Below, in pieces: positions 44,974 to 54,789 of a stretch of 64,000 bases of DNA. The DNA comes from JBBQED01 sp038320345 (GTDB lineage Bacteria > Bacteroidota > Bacteroidia > AKYH767-A > OLB10), in NCBI GenBank assembly GCA_038320345.1, contig JBBQED010000016.1, forward strand, positions 1 to 64,000. The letters run 5' to 3'. Position numbers and translations under genes: made by a program. Each line of letters opens with the position of its first letter. Within the stretch, counting starts at the first letter, position 1. Below the pieces are notes generated by a model, which saw nothing but the letters and a program-made list of their open reading frames with translations, was not told the origin of the DNA and did not search any database.

Positions 44974-47931
44974 ATGGAGTATAATTTCCGCGATCTAGAA
45001 GCGAAATGGCAATTGCGCTGGCGCGAACAACAGACTTATAAAACAGTTACTGGAGGCGAAAAGCCTAAGTATTATGTATTGGATATGTTCCCATATCCCA
45101 GTGGAGCAGGACTACATGTTGGACATCCGCTCGGCTATATTGCATCAGATATTGTTGCCCGTTACAAAAGGCTTAAAGGATTTAATGTTTTACATCCGAT
45201 GGGCTATGATGCGTTTGGTTTGCCTGCTGAGCAGTATGCCATTCAAACTGGTCAACATCCAAAAATAACTACCGAACAAAATATCGCGCGCTATCGTGAG
45301 CAGTTAGATAAAATAGGATTTAGTTTCGATTGGGATCGTGAAGTGCGCACCAGCGATCCTGAATATTATAAATGGACACAATGGATTTTTGTGCAACTTT
45401 TTCATTCGTGGTACGACAACAAAACTCAAAAAGCAGCACCTATCCTTAAACTGATTGCTGAATTTGAGAAAAGCGGAAATCAAAATGTTGATTCAGCCTG
45501 CGACGCCACACTTCCATTTTCTGCGGAGGATTGGAAATCGAAGAACGAACAAGAACAACAACAAATTTTACTTAATTACCGATTAGCTTATTTAAGCGAA
45601 GCTTGGGTAAACTGGTGTGCGGGTTTAGGAACAGTGCTTGCCAATGATGAAGTAAAAGATGGAGTAAGTGAACGTGGTGGATATCCAGTGGAACGAAGAA
45701 GAATGCCACAATGGAGTTTACGGATTACGGCTTATGCTGAAAGATTATTATCGGATTTGGAAACATTGGACTGGACGGATTCCATCAAAGAAGCCCAACG
45801 CAATTGGATTGGAAAAAGCGAAGGCACCTCTATCCGTTTTAAATTGAAGAATCAAGATGAATTTATCGAAGTTTTTACGACACGTCCTGATACGATTTTC
45901 GGAGTGAGCTTTGTTACACTGGCACCTGAACATGAACTCGTGAACCTGATTACTACTGATGCACAAAAATCAAAAGTAGAAGAATATGTTTCTATTGCGA
46001 AGAACCGTTCGGAGCGAGAGCGCCAAACAGAAGTAAAACGAATTTCTGGTGAGTTTACCGGTGCTTATGTAGTACATCCTTTCACTGGAAAAGATATTCC
46101 AGTTTGGATTGGTGATTATGTACTTGCAGGATATGGTACTGGAGCTGTGATGGCAGTGCCCGCTCACGATAGTCGTGATTTTGCATTTGCTACCCATTTC
46201 GATTTGCCCAAGCCTCAGGTGATAGAACCACCTGCTGATGCAACAACAGCGGGATTTGAAAATGAATCCTGGGATGAGAAAGAAGGAAAGCTTATTCATT
46301 CTGATTTTCTGAATGGACTAGATGTAAAGCCTGCCATTCGCAAAGCGATTGATGAAATAGAAAAATTAAATTTCGGAAAAGGAAGAATCAATTATCGTTT
46401 GCGTGATGCAGCATTTGGTCGTCAGCGTTATTGGGGAGAACCTATCCCTATTTACTACAAAGACGGTATGCCGTATACGTTAGCAGAAGACGAACTTCCA
46501 TTAATACTGCCAGCTATCGATAAATTTCAGCCTACTGAAACCGGAGAACCTCCTCTGGCTCGTGCCAAAGACTGGAAGTATAAGGGTGAGTATGAATATG
46601 AGTACACCACTATGCCTGGTTGGGCGGGATCGAGTTGGTATTTTCTAAGATATATGGATGCCAAGAATGATAAGGCACTTGTATCTCCGGAAGCTGTTGC
46701 TTATTGGAAAAATGTAGATTTTTATATCGGTGGTGCCGAACATGCAACAGGGCATTTACTTTATGTGAGATTCTGGACTAAATTTTTATTTGATCTAGGA
46801 ATTATTCCATTGAATGAACCCGCTCAGAAATTGATTAATCAGGGAATGATTCAAGGAGTAAGTGACAAAGTCTACATTCAGAAAGTTCAATCGAACTCTC
46901 TTCCAATTTCTAAGAGTGAAAGTATTCTTTTAGATGATGATCAAAATGTATTTTATTGGTCAGCAGATGTTGTAGATTTAGGAATACATAGAAACCCAGA
47001 AATTTTAAAATATCAACTCTTATTACAAAATACTGCAGAAGCATTTTTAGAAAATTTTTATATAAAAAATGTTCCTATTGAGGATGTAAAAGAAAATAAA
47101 CTAGATATAATAACATATTCTGAAAAGTCGCAAGAAAAAAAAATTGTTTTTGTTTGTAAAGGCGGTTACTGGTATAAAAATAAGTTTACTCCCATTGATT
47201 CAGATGATAATTCTATAAACCATGATTTTTTGACATTTTCTGAAGTAGAAAAAATGTCCAAATCAAAATGGAATGTAGTAAGTCCTGATGATATTATTTT
47301 GCAGTACGGTGCTGATACCTTGCGACTCTATGAAATGTTCCTCGGACCATTGGAGCAGAGCAAGCCTTGGAGTACTCAAGGAATTAGTGGTGTGCATAAT
47401 TTCCTGAGAAGGTTTTGGAGATTATTTCATGATAAAGAAAATAAGTTGCAATTGAGTGAGGAAGGTGGAAGTGCAGCAGAGTTAAAGTCATTGCATAAAA
47501 CGATTAAAAAAATTGAGGAAGATATTGACCGATTTTCTTTCAATACTTGCATTAGTACTTTCATGATCTGTGTGAATGAACTTACCGATCTTAATTGCAA
47601 AAAACGTAGTGTACTGGAACCATTGGTAGTACTCCTTGCTCCTTTCGCACCGCATTTCTGTGAGGAGCTCTGGGAATTACTCGGTCATAAAGAAAGTGTT
47701 TCAAAGGCCTCGTTTCCGAAATGGAATGAAGCTTATCTGGTAGAAGACAATTTCGAATATCCAGTTTCTGTAAATGGGAAAGTGAGATTCAAGATGAACC
47801 TCTCTTTAAAACTTAGTAAAGAAGAAATTGAACAAACCGTTATGAGTTCTGATGAACTTAGTAAATACTTGCAGGGATCTCCTAAAAAAGTAATTGTTGT
47901 GCCTGGAAGGATCGTAAATGTGGTGATTTAA
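44974..47931 (+). CDS. leuS: Leucyl-tRNA synthetase
   Basis: A 985-residue class I synthetase. The HIGH motif is HVGH in PYPSGAGLHVGHPLGY (near 46-50); the editing domain shows SIRFKLKNQDEFIEVFTTRPDTIFG and GYGTGAVMAVPAHDSRDF; KMSKS is intact (VEKMSKSKWNVV); the anticodon-binding domain ends in KVIVVPGRIVNVVI. Longer than the 860-residue E. coli enzyme because of a Bacteroidota-type insertion after HIGH (near 150-200) and a variable leucine-specific region. In that second region (about residues 630-760) the DNA falls to 25% GC over 46921-47220, against 41% at 45541-45840, and the protein departs from the usual family sequence. Confidence 0.96.
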   Translation: MEYNFRDLEAKWQLRWREQQTYKTVTGGEKPKYYVLDMFPYPSGAGLHVGHPLGYIASDIVARYKRLKGFNVLHPMGYDAFGLPAEQYAIQTGQHPKITTEQNIARYREQLDKIGFSFDWDREVRTSDPEYYKWTQWIFVQLFHSWYDNKTQKAAPILKLIAEFEKSGNQNVDSACDATLPFSAEDWKSKNEQEQQQILLNYRLAYLSEAWVNWCAGLGTVLANDEVKDGVSERGGYPVERRRMPQWSLRITAYAERLLSDLETLDWTDSIKEAQRNWIGKSEGTSIRFKLKNQDEFIEVFTTRPDTIFGVSFVTLAPEHELVNLITTDAQKSKVEEYVSIAKNRSERERQTEVKRISGEFTGAYVVHPFTGKDIPVWIGDYVLAGYGTGAVMAVPAHDSRDFAFATHFDLPKPQVIEPPADATTAGFENESWDEKEGKLIHSDFLNGLDVKPAIRKAIDEIEKLNFGKGRINYRLRDAAFGRQRYWGEPIPIYYKDGMPYTLAEDELPLILPAIDKFQPTETGEPPLARAKDWKYKGEYEYEYTTMPGWAGSSWYFLRYMDAKNDKALVSPEAVAYWKNVDFYIGGAEHATGHLLYVRFWTKFLFDLGIIPLNEPAQKLINQGMIQGVSDKVYIQKVQSNSLPISKSESILLDDDQNVFYWSADVVDLGIHRNPEILKYQLLLQNTAEAFLENFYIKNVPIEDVKENKLDIITYSEKSQEKKIVFVCKGGYWYKNKFTPIDSDDNSINHDFLTFSEVEKMSKSKWNVVSPDDIILQYGADTLRLYEMFLGPLEQSKPWSTQGISGVHNFLRRFWRLFHDKENKLQLSEEGGSAAELKSLHKTIKKIEEDIDRFSFNTCISTFMICVNELTDLNCKKRSVLEPLVVLLAPFAPHFCEELWELLGHKESVSKASFPKWNEAYLVEDNFEYPVSVNGKVRFKMNLSLKLSKEEIEQTVMSSDELSKYLQGSPKKVIVVPGRIVNVVI

Positions 47932-48203
47932 AACTTTACATTGCTAGTACATTTAATAAGTTAAACAAAGAACAGCGAGGAAAGAAGGAAATAGAGCTGA
48001 TGTAATACTAGATGGTATTTATATTACGTTACATGAAGTAAATTCGCTGTAAGAGATCACACCTCTGTAAAAATTTGAAAATGAAAATTTAAAATTAACA
48101 ACATTAAAGTTTACCACTAGTTTAGCATTCACTTCCATCTAGATTAGAAAGAAATACATCTTTTAAAATAACACCCTACTGAAGTCGTCAACTAAAAGAG
48201 ATC

Positions 48204-49007
48204 ATGCAATTATTACAACAACATATAGAAGCTTTAATCTTCACTTCGGAGAGTCCGATTACCGGAGATGAAATTATGAACTGCCTTAAAACTGCTTATG
48301 GCTGGGAATTAAAAAAAGAAGAACTGAAAGAAATTATTGCGGAGCTCAAAGAAAAATACAAAGACGAAGTTTTCTCTTTCGAACTCAGTGAAATCGCCGA
48401 AGGCTATCAGTTTTTCTCCAAGAAAGAATACCATAATGCCGTTAATACGTTGCTACAGATCAAGGCGCGCAAGCGACTCTCCACAGCAGCGCTTGAAACA
48501 TTGGCGATCATCGCTTACAAGCAACCTCTCTCCAAATCGGAGATCGAGCATATCCGTGGTGTGAACTGCGATTACAGTATCCAGAAACTCTTGGAAAAGG
48601 AGCTCATCCTCATCCATGGAAAGAGTGATGGTCCTGGAAAGCCGCTGTTATATGCGACGAGCAAAAATTTTATGGATCACTTCGGACTAAAATCCGTGAA
48701 AGATCTGCCTAAATTGAAAGACCTTCACATCAGTGACAATGAAATAGGTACGCCAAATGATTTGATGGATGAATCAGATATTCCTGTAGATTTACCACCA
48801 GGTCAAATTATTGATGGAACTGAAGGATGGTCCGAACAAAATGGAGCAGTCACTGACCATATTGATGACAAAGCGGATCAATCTTCATCCGAAGAAAATG
48901 AAGTTCAAATGGAAAGTTCTGACAATTCATCGGAAAACACTAGTAATAATGATGATTTGGAACAACATTTGCAAAACGGCGAATCGTTAAACGAACCAAC
49001 CCCCTGA
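48204..49007 (+). CDS. scpB: Segregation and condensation protein B
   Basis: A 267-residue kleisin-associated winged-helix protein of the SMC-ScpA-ScpB condensin. The core (about 1-170) has HIEALIFTSESPIT, RLSTAALETLAIIAYKQPLSKSEIEHIRGVN and GKSDGPGKPLLYATSKNFMDHFGL. The last 90 residues are acidic, low complexity and rich in Ser, Asn and Glu, a frequent tail in this phylum. It shares one base with the next start codon (TGATG), so the DUF3108 gene is coupled. scpA is elsewhere. Confidence 0.95.
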   Translation: MQLLQQHIEALIFTSESPITGDEIMNCLKTAYGWELKKEELKEIIAELKEKYKDEVFSFELSEIAEGYQFFSKKEYHNAVNTLLQIKARKRLSTAALETLAIIAYKQPLSKSEIEHIRGVNCDYSIQKLLEKELILIHGKSDGPGKPLLYATSKNFMDHFGLKSVKDLPKLKDLHISDNEIGTPNDLMDESDIPVDLPPGQIIDGTEGWSEQNGAVTDHIDDKADQSSSEENEVQMESSDNSSENTSNNDDLEQHLQNGESLNEPTP

Positions 49008-49786
49008 TGAAAAGCCTTCCACTCTTCGGAATATTTATTTTTATAATGACGTTAACTGCGTCTACTCAAACACCGTTGAGAAAAGTTCATAATGAAGCTT
49101 TTATCACTGCTGAAAAATTGACGTATAGAGTTCACTACGGTTTTGTTGATGCCGGTGAAGCCACCTTAGAAGTTGCACCTGAAATGAAAATGATGGGTAA
49201 CCGCAACTGTTTTCGTGTGGTAGGTACGGGGAGATCCACAGGTGCATTTGATTGGTTTTTTAAGGTGCGCGATCATTACGAAAGTTATATTGACGCAGAA
49301 GCAATTATCCCTTGGTTATTTATTCGTAAAATAGAAGAAGGTGGATATCGTAAAAGTCAGAATGTGAGTTTTAATCAAGTAAAAAATATTGCTACTAGCG
49401 AAAAGAAAACAATTAAAACACCGAATCATGTGCAGGATCTAATTTCAGCATTTTATTATGCGCGTACTTTAGATTTTGCGAACGCAGCACCCGGCGATAC
49501 TTTTTTAATAGAAACTTATTTGGACGATGAGGTTTTTCCGATGGCCATAAAATATATTGGTAAACAAACTATAAAAACGAAACTAGGAAAATTCCGTTGT
49601 ATTGTATTTAAACCTTATCTCGCTGAAGGAAGAGTTTTCAAAGAACAAGAAGGGATGACGATCTGGATTACGGATGATAAAAACAGAATCCCAATTCGTG
49701 CAGAAGCCGAAGTTGTTGTTGGATCGATAAAAATGGATTTAACGGGATACTCTGGTGTTGCTAATCCAATTGCGCTGGTCAAATAA
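49007..49786 (+). CDS. DUF3108 exported protein
   Basis: A 259-residue protein with a signal peptide (about 1-20). The DUF3108 pattern is clear: EKLTYRVHYGFVDAGEATLEV near 36-56, GTGRSTGAFDWFFKVRDHYESYID near 74-97, IRKIEEGGYRK, and IWITDDKNRIPIRAEAEVVVGSIKMDL near the end. The family is periplasmic, beta-rich and of unknown function. Translation is coupled to scpB by the TGATG overlap. It ends 3 bases from the convergent asd stop, with no terminator visible between them. Confidence 0.9.
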   Translation: MKSLPLFGIFIFIMTLTASTQTPLRKVHNEAFITAEKLTYRVHYGFVDAGEATLEVAPEMKMMGNRNCFRVVGTGRSTGAFDWFFKVRDHYESYIDAEAIIPWLFIRKIEEGGYRKSQNVSFNQVKNIATSEKKTIKTPNHVQDLISAFYYARTLDFANAAPGDTFLIETYLDDEVFPMAIKYIGKQTIKTKLGKFRCIVFKPYLAEGRVFKEQEGMTIWITDDKNRIPIRAEAEVVVGSIKMDLTGYSGVANPIALVK

Positions 49787-49789
49787 TAA

Positions 49790-50782
49790 TCAGGAAATAA
49801 AATTATTTTTCAAGAGATATTCTGCAATCTGCACGGCATTGGTGGCAGCACCTTTACGGAGATTATCAGCCACGATCCATAGATTCAGAGAGTTTTCCTG
49901 ACTCTCATCACGACGAATTCTTCCTACAAATACTAGATCGCTACCAGCAGCATCAAGCGGCATTGGATAGATTGATTTTGATGGATCATCTTTCACTTCT
50001 ATTCCTTCGGTACTGCGTAACAGTGAGTAAACATCGTCGATGTTGTAGGCATTATTAAATTCGATATTTACCGATTCTGAATGACCTCCTGTGACTGGTA
50101 CTCTCACCGTAGTTGCAGTTACTCGAATCTGATCATCTCCCATGATCTTACAGGTTTCTTTTACCATTTTCATCTCCTCCTTAGTATATCCATTTTCAGT
50201 AAAAACATCAATCTGCGGTAACACATTTAGATCAATAGGATGAGGATATACATTCAGCGTTGTAACGCCTTTACGTTCGGCTTGCAATTGCTCGACAGCT
50301 TTAGCACCAGTGCCACTCACCGATTGATAGGTGGAAACTACAACTCGCTTTATAGAATATTTTTTATGGAGCGGCTGTAATACCATCACCATCTGAATAG
50401 TGGAACAATTTGGATTCGCAATTATTTTATCGGCTTTCGTCAATACTTCTGCATTGATTTCAGGTACTATTAATTTTTTATCAGGATCCATCCTCCATGC
50501 TGAGGAATTATCGATGACGGTAATGCCGGCTTTTGCAAATGCTGGAGCCCATTCTAAAGAAGTAGTTCCTCCTGCAGAAAATAAGGCCACCGCAGGTTTC
50601 ATTGCGATAGCTTCTTGCATACTTACCACTTTATACGATTTGCCGTTGTACTTAACTTCCTTCCCTACCGAACGCGCTGAAGCTACAGGTATGAACTCTG
50701 TTATTGGGAAGGCTCTCTCTTCGAGAATCTCAATCATTTTTTGTCCTACCAGTCCGGTAGCGCCAACTACAGCAAGCTTCAT
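49790..50782 (-). CDS. asd: Aspartate-semialdehyde dehydrogenase
   Basis: A 330-residue enzyme that reduces aspartyl phosphate to aspartate semialdehyde for lysine, threonine, methionine and diaminopimelate synthesis. The NADP loop is VVGATGLVGQKMIEIL (5-20), the nucleophile Cys126 is in ANPNCSTIQMV, and the active-site histidine is in VPVTGGHSESV. It is convergent with the DUF3108 gene and divergent from the LTD protein gene. The enzyme before it in the path, aspartate kinase, begins at 63861. Confidence 0.97.
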   Translation of the reverse strand: MKLAVVGATGLVGQKMIEILEERAFPITEFIPVASARSVGKEVKYNGKSYKVVSMQEAIAMKPAVALFSAGGTTSLEWAPAFAKAGITVIDNSSAWRMDPDKKLIVPEINAEVLTKADKIIANPNCSTIQMVMVLQPLHKKYSIKRVVVSTYQSVSGTGAKAVEQLQAERKGVTTLNVYPHPIDLNVLPQIDVFTENGYTKEEMKMVKETCKIMGDDQIRVTATTVRVPVTGGHSESVNIEFNNAYNIDDVYSLLRSTEGIEVKDDPSKSIYPMPLDAAGSDLVFVGRIRRDESQENSLNLWIVADNLRKGAATNAVQIAEYLLKNNFIS

Positions 50783-50888
50783 GTCTCGATTTTTTAACTG
50801 AGGTAAAGATACATCGGGGCTAGTTACTTACAAACGAATACAAATATTTAGGTTCGGAAATTTTCAACGCTTTCCTGAAAAGGCTCTT

Positions 50889-50896
50889 TACTTTCG
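50889..50896 (+). promoter_or_regulatory. Possible -7 element of the LTD-protein gene
   Basis: TACTTTCG, a near-match to TAnnTTTG, ends 19 bases before the ATG at 50916. Confidence 0.35.
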
Positions 50897-50915
50897 GCTG
50901 CTTATAAAACCGACG

Positions 50916-53519
50916 ATGAGAAAATTAATCTTGCTAGTCTGCCTCTTCATGGGGAGTCAGAAAAGTTTTGCTCAAGTGATCGATGATTTCAGTGATGGAG
51001 ATTTCACCGCTAATCCAACATGGTCCGGCGACACTTCCCAATTCGCCATTAATTCCGGAAAACTTCAGTTAAATAGTTCAGGAGTGGATAGTTCTTACCT
51101 GTCTACTTCATGGGCGGTGAATACTATTAATGGTATGGAATGGGATGTATTGGTTCGTCAGAGTTTTGCTCCTTCTAGTCAAAATTATGGCAGAGTTTAC
51201 TTGTTGAGTGATCAACAAAATCTCGAAGGATCTTTGCATGGATACTTCTTGCAATTTGGAGAAAGTGGAAGCACTGATGCACTTGAACTTTTTGTGCAGG
51301 ATGGCTATTCAATAACTAGCGTTGCAAGAGGTACTTCGGGATTAATTGCAGCTTCGTTTGAAGTAAGTGTGAAAGTGTATCGAGATAGTTCGGGTAACTG
51401 GAATATCTTTTCAGATTATACTGGAGGAAAAAACTATCAGCTAGAAGCCAGTGGAAATAATACACAGTTCCAACAAGGCATTTGCTTTGGAATTAAATGT
51501 GTGTACACCTCCGGCAATGCCACCAAATTTTACTTCGATGATTTTTATGTAGGTCCATTAATTCTGGATACGATTCCTCCTTCCCTTGTTCAGGTAAATG
51601 CAATCAATGCGAATGCAGTAGACTTAATTTTCGATGAAGCTGTTGATCTTAGTCAAGGGACTTTCTCAGTAGATCAAGGTATCGGTAATGCGAATCAGAT
51701 GGTACAGGATCCAGTAGATTCTTCGTTAATCCATTTATCTTTTACAAATTCATTGATAAGTGGAAATCAATATTTGCTAACTGCTACATCCATCGGTGAT
51801 GGGGCTGGAAATATACTCTCCACCACAAGCTTTTCTTTTCGCTATTTAGCTTTCTCAATGCCTTTATCAGGAGACCTTTTAATTACTGAACTGATGCCTG
51901 ATCCGAGTGGGGCAGCGGGTTTGCCGGAAGCAGAGTATGTTGAAATTTTCAATTCAGGAAATAGTTATTTCAATACCGAAGGATGGCAGATTACAGATGG
52001 ATCTACAACTGGAATTTTACCTTCCGATACTTTAGCGCCGGGAGACTTCCGAGTGTATCTGAGTTCTGCGAATGCCGCACTTTTTACATCAGCATTGATT
52101 CCCAATGTTAGAGGACTAAGTTCTTTTCCCGGCCTTAATAACGATGGAGATCATATTCGTTTATTGGATCAAAATAATTTTGTATTAGATGAAATTACGT
52201 ACACTACTTCTCTTTATCAGGATGAAATAAAAGCTGGAGGTGGCTGGTCGCTGGAGCGTATGGATCTTCAATTCAAATGTTCTGACCCATTGAACTGGAA
52301 AGCTAGTAATGATGTACGGGGAGGAAGTCCGGGAACAACTAATAGCCTTTCAACTACTTTTATAGACAGCGTTGTGCCGATGTTGGAATTTTGCACTTTA
52401 GAAGATTCCATACATGTGTTGTTACACTTCAGTGAAACACCGGATGTATCAACAGCTAGCATTGCCACTAATTATAGGATCACTAACGGTATTGGTGTAC
52501 CGAAATTAGCGGAAACGATAGAAGGCAATTCAACGATCATCCGACTCACCTTAAATAGTCCGATCGTAGCTGGAACTGTTTATGAAATTTCAGTTGATGA
52601 AACCTTCCAAGATTGCCCAGGAAATAAAATCGGAGCATGGCGAACTGCTAAAATCGGAAGAGCAGATGTGCCCTCAGCAGGAAATATTATCCTCAATGAA
52701 ATTCTTTTTAATGCAGTACCTGATGGATATGACTTCGTAGAGATTTGGAATATTTCTGATAAAATTATTGATGTGAACGACTTAAAAATTGCCAATGCTG
52801 ATCCATTCAATGGAGTTTTAGAAACTATATATCCTGTTTATGAGGAGAGCAGATTAATTTTTCCAGGTGAATACCTTGCATTAACGGATGGCCCAAATTT
52901 TATCCGGAATACTTATCATTCCAATGATCCCAGAACAATTTTCTTCTGTAATCTTCCCTCCTATACCGATGAAGAAGGCGTAGTGGTGCTACTCGATAAA
53001 TCCTTAAAGGAGCTTGACCGATTTCATTACAAACAAGGGTTTCACTTTCCATTACTAAATGATGTGGAAGGTATTTCGCTAGAGCGCATTAGCCCTTTTA
53101 GAATTTCTTCTGATAGTACCAACTGGCATAGTGCCGCAGAAACAGCAGGATTTGCAACACCGGGAATGCAGAATTCCCAATATCAGGAGGGTAGTGAGGC
53201 GGAAGAAAACTTACGGGTAGACCCTGAATTATTTAGTCCGGATAATGATGGAGAAAAAGATATCTTGAATCTGTATTTGAAAGTTACTAAACCCGGGTTT
53301 TATACCAGCATCAGCATTTTTGACCGGAGTGGAAAATTGGTTTGTCGCCCTGCGATTAATGAATTAGCCGGAATAACTTCCGCATGGAGCTGGGATGGAT
53401 TTACGGAAGAAAAGGAAGCGGCACCTGTGGGGATCTATATAATATATGTGGAAATGATTCATCCAGATGGGGAGGTTATCCATCTTCGAAAGCCCTGCGT
53501 GTTAGCACATCGCCTCTGA
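50916..53519 (+). CDS. Secreted lamin-tail-domain protein with CHU_C-type (type B) T9SS end
   Basis: An 867-residue exported protein with a signal peptide (about 1-20). Residues about 20-210 form a concanavalin-like domain (WDVLVRQSF, GRVYLLSDQQNLEGSLHGYFLQFG), then bacterial Ig-like segments, and two lamin-tail (LTD) domains, one near 325-430 (LLITELMPDPSGA ... EYVEIFNSG) and one near 590-700 (NIILNEILFNA ... DFVEIWNIS). The C-terminal 95 residues (LFSPDNDGEKDILNLY ... APVGIYIIYVEMI) fit the gliding-motility-type CHU_C domain, i.e. a type B T9SS signal. It is followed by a PorG-like outer-membrane gene on the same strand. Confidence 0.9.
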   Translation: MRKLILLVCLFMGSQKSFAQVIDDFSDGDFTANPTWSGDTSQFAINSGKLQLNSSGVDSSYLSTSWAVNTINGMEWDVLVRQSFAPSSQNYGRVYLLSDQQNLEGSLHGYFLQFGESGSTDALELFVQDGYSITSVARGTSGLIAASFEVSVKVYRDSSGNWNIFSDYTGGKNYQLEASGNNTQFQQGICFGIKCVYTSGNATKFYFDDFYVGPLILDTIPPSLVQVNAINANAVDLIFDEAVDLSQGTFSVDQGIGNANQMVQDPVDSSLIHLSFTNSLISGNQYLLTATSIGDGAGNILSTTSFSFRYLAFSMPLSGDLLITELMPDPSGAAGLPEAEYVEIFNSGNSYFNTEGWQITDGSTTGILPSDTLAPGDFRVYLSSANAALFTSALIPNVRGLSSFPGLNNDGDHIRLLDQNNFVLDEITYTTSLYQDEIKAGGGWSLERMDLQFKCSDPLNWKASNDVRGGSPGTTNSLSTTFIDSVVPMLEFCTLEDSIHVLLHFSETPDVSTASIATNYRITNGIGVPKLAETIEGNSTIIRLTLNSPIVAGTVYEISVDETFQDCPGNKIGAWRTAKIGRADVPSAGNIILNEILFNAVPDGYDFVEIWNISDKIIDVNDLKIANADPFNGVLETIYPVYEESRLIFPGEYLALTDGPNFIRNTYHSNDPRTIFFCNLPSYTDEEGVVVLLDKSLKELDRFHYKQGFHFPLLNDVEGISLERISPFRISSDSTNWHSAAETAGFATPGMQNSQYQEGSEAEENLRVDPELFSPDNDGEKDILNLYLKVTKPGFYTSISIFDRSGKLVCRPAINELAGITSAWSWDGFTEEKEAAPVGIYIIYVEMIHPDGEVIHLRKPCVLAHRL

Positions 53520-53657
53520 AACCACGCGTTAGATGCTTCTCACCCTGTCAGAAAGACCATTAACCAATTTGTGAAAAAAAAATAGGCGGAGATGTTACTG
53601 GTTTAAAAAAACTTTCTACCTTGAGGTTGAAAATCTTCCTTGGTCAACCTGTCGATT

Positions 53658-54680
53658 ATGAAAAAACCCCTACTCCTCGCCTTCATCCTATTAAGCTGCA
53701 CTGGTTTGCAGGCACAAAAATCCCTAGACATCGGTTTTTCCAGTGGTATCACCAATTATTTTGGAGATCTCGGTAACGACGAATTCATGCAATCGAGTTC
53801 CATAAAACCTGGAATTGCTGTTACCATACGAAATTTTATCAGCCCGAATGAAATTACTGGGATGAAATACTCTCCTTTTAATATTGAAGCAAGAGTGAGC
53901 TGGCATCGGATCGGTTATGATGAAACAGCAGCTTACGGAGGACAACAGGGATTTGAACTCCGGAATTATGGACGTGGATTAAGTTTTCGGAATGATATTT
54001 TCGGATTGAGTACACATATGAGTTATACCTATTATCCAAATCGCCGATTGCCTTTATATAAACAGAATGTAGCATTATTTGTATTTGGCGGAGTAGGAAT
54101 TTACCATAGTAATCCCAAAGCAGATTTATTTCGGGGCAGTGCTGATATCAAAAATCGATATTTCTTTTGGAATGATGGAACGGTTCGCGATGCTGCAGAA
54201 TCAAGCGGATCTGGAAATATCATTGAGAAGGATGGCAAATATGAAACGGATCTAAAAGATTGGTTCACGGAAGGACAAGGGAAAACGGATGAAACAGTTA
54301 CCAATAGAAAAATGTATAGCCCATGGGTTGTAGGCTTCCCAATGGGTGCTGGTTTCCGTTATGGGTTAAATAAAGCAATTACTTTTTCACTTGAATTCGG
54401 CTACTATAAATTTCTGAGTGATTATTTAGATGATGCAAGTGATGCCTATGCTACTAAAAGTCAGATCGAGCAGCGTTACCCAAATGATCCAGTGAAGCAA
54501 GAGTTAGCGGCATATATTTCTGATCCTACAGGAAAGGGAACTAACGGTTACCCAGGTCCGCAAACAAGCCCAAGAGGCAATCCAAATCTGAACGACTCAT
54601 ACAGTTTCATCAGTATGGAAGTTGCCTATAAAATAAACTGGAACCCCAAGAAATTGACTTCGTGGTTAACCTCTAGGTAA
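53658..54680 (+). CDS. PorG-like outer-membrane protein (DUF6089)
   Basis: About 340 residues from the ATG at 53658, which begins a good signal peptide (MKKPLLLAFILLSCTGLQAQ); a TTG start 18 bases earlier is possible. The body begins LDIGFSSGITNYFGDLGNDEF and alternates strands to the end like an eight-stranded barrel. These fit the DUF6089 family, which includes PorG, an outer-membrane part of the T9SS in Porphyromonas. It may have a secretion role for the type B cargo encoded 138 bases upstream; that is inference from position only. Confidence 0.75.
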   Translation: MKKPLLLAFILLSCTGLQAQKSLDIGFSSGITNYFGDLGNDEFMQSSSIKPGIAVTIRNFISPNEITGMKYSPFNIEARVSWHRIGYDETAAYGGQQGFELRNYGRGLSFRNDIFGLSTHMSYTYYPNRRLPLYKQNVALFVFGGVGIYHSNPKADLFRGSADIKNRYFFWNDGTVRDAAESSGSGNIIEKDGKYETDLKDWFTEGQGKTDETVTNRKMYSPWVVGFPMGAGFRYGLNKAITFSLEFGYYKFLSDYLDDASDAYATKSQIEQRYPNDPVKQELAAYISDPTGKGTNGYPGPQTSPRGNPNLNDSYSFISMEVAYKINWNPKKLTSWLTSR

Positions 54681-54789
54681 TGTGTTTCTTTTTTTGAGTG
54701 AACTCAACTCTTTTGAAATGATCAATTTAGTGCTCTAACTTTATTAGCGCACTATACCACAATAGATCTAAATATTTCAATGTCTTGTT

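Noticed and set aside
47932..48203. Imperfect dyads (TGTAA ... TTACA) suggesting a small RNA between leuS and scpB
   Set aside because: Stems are short and interrupted, and there is no terminator-like hairpin.
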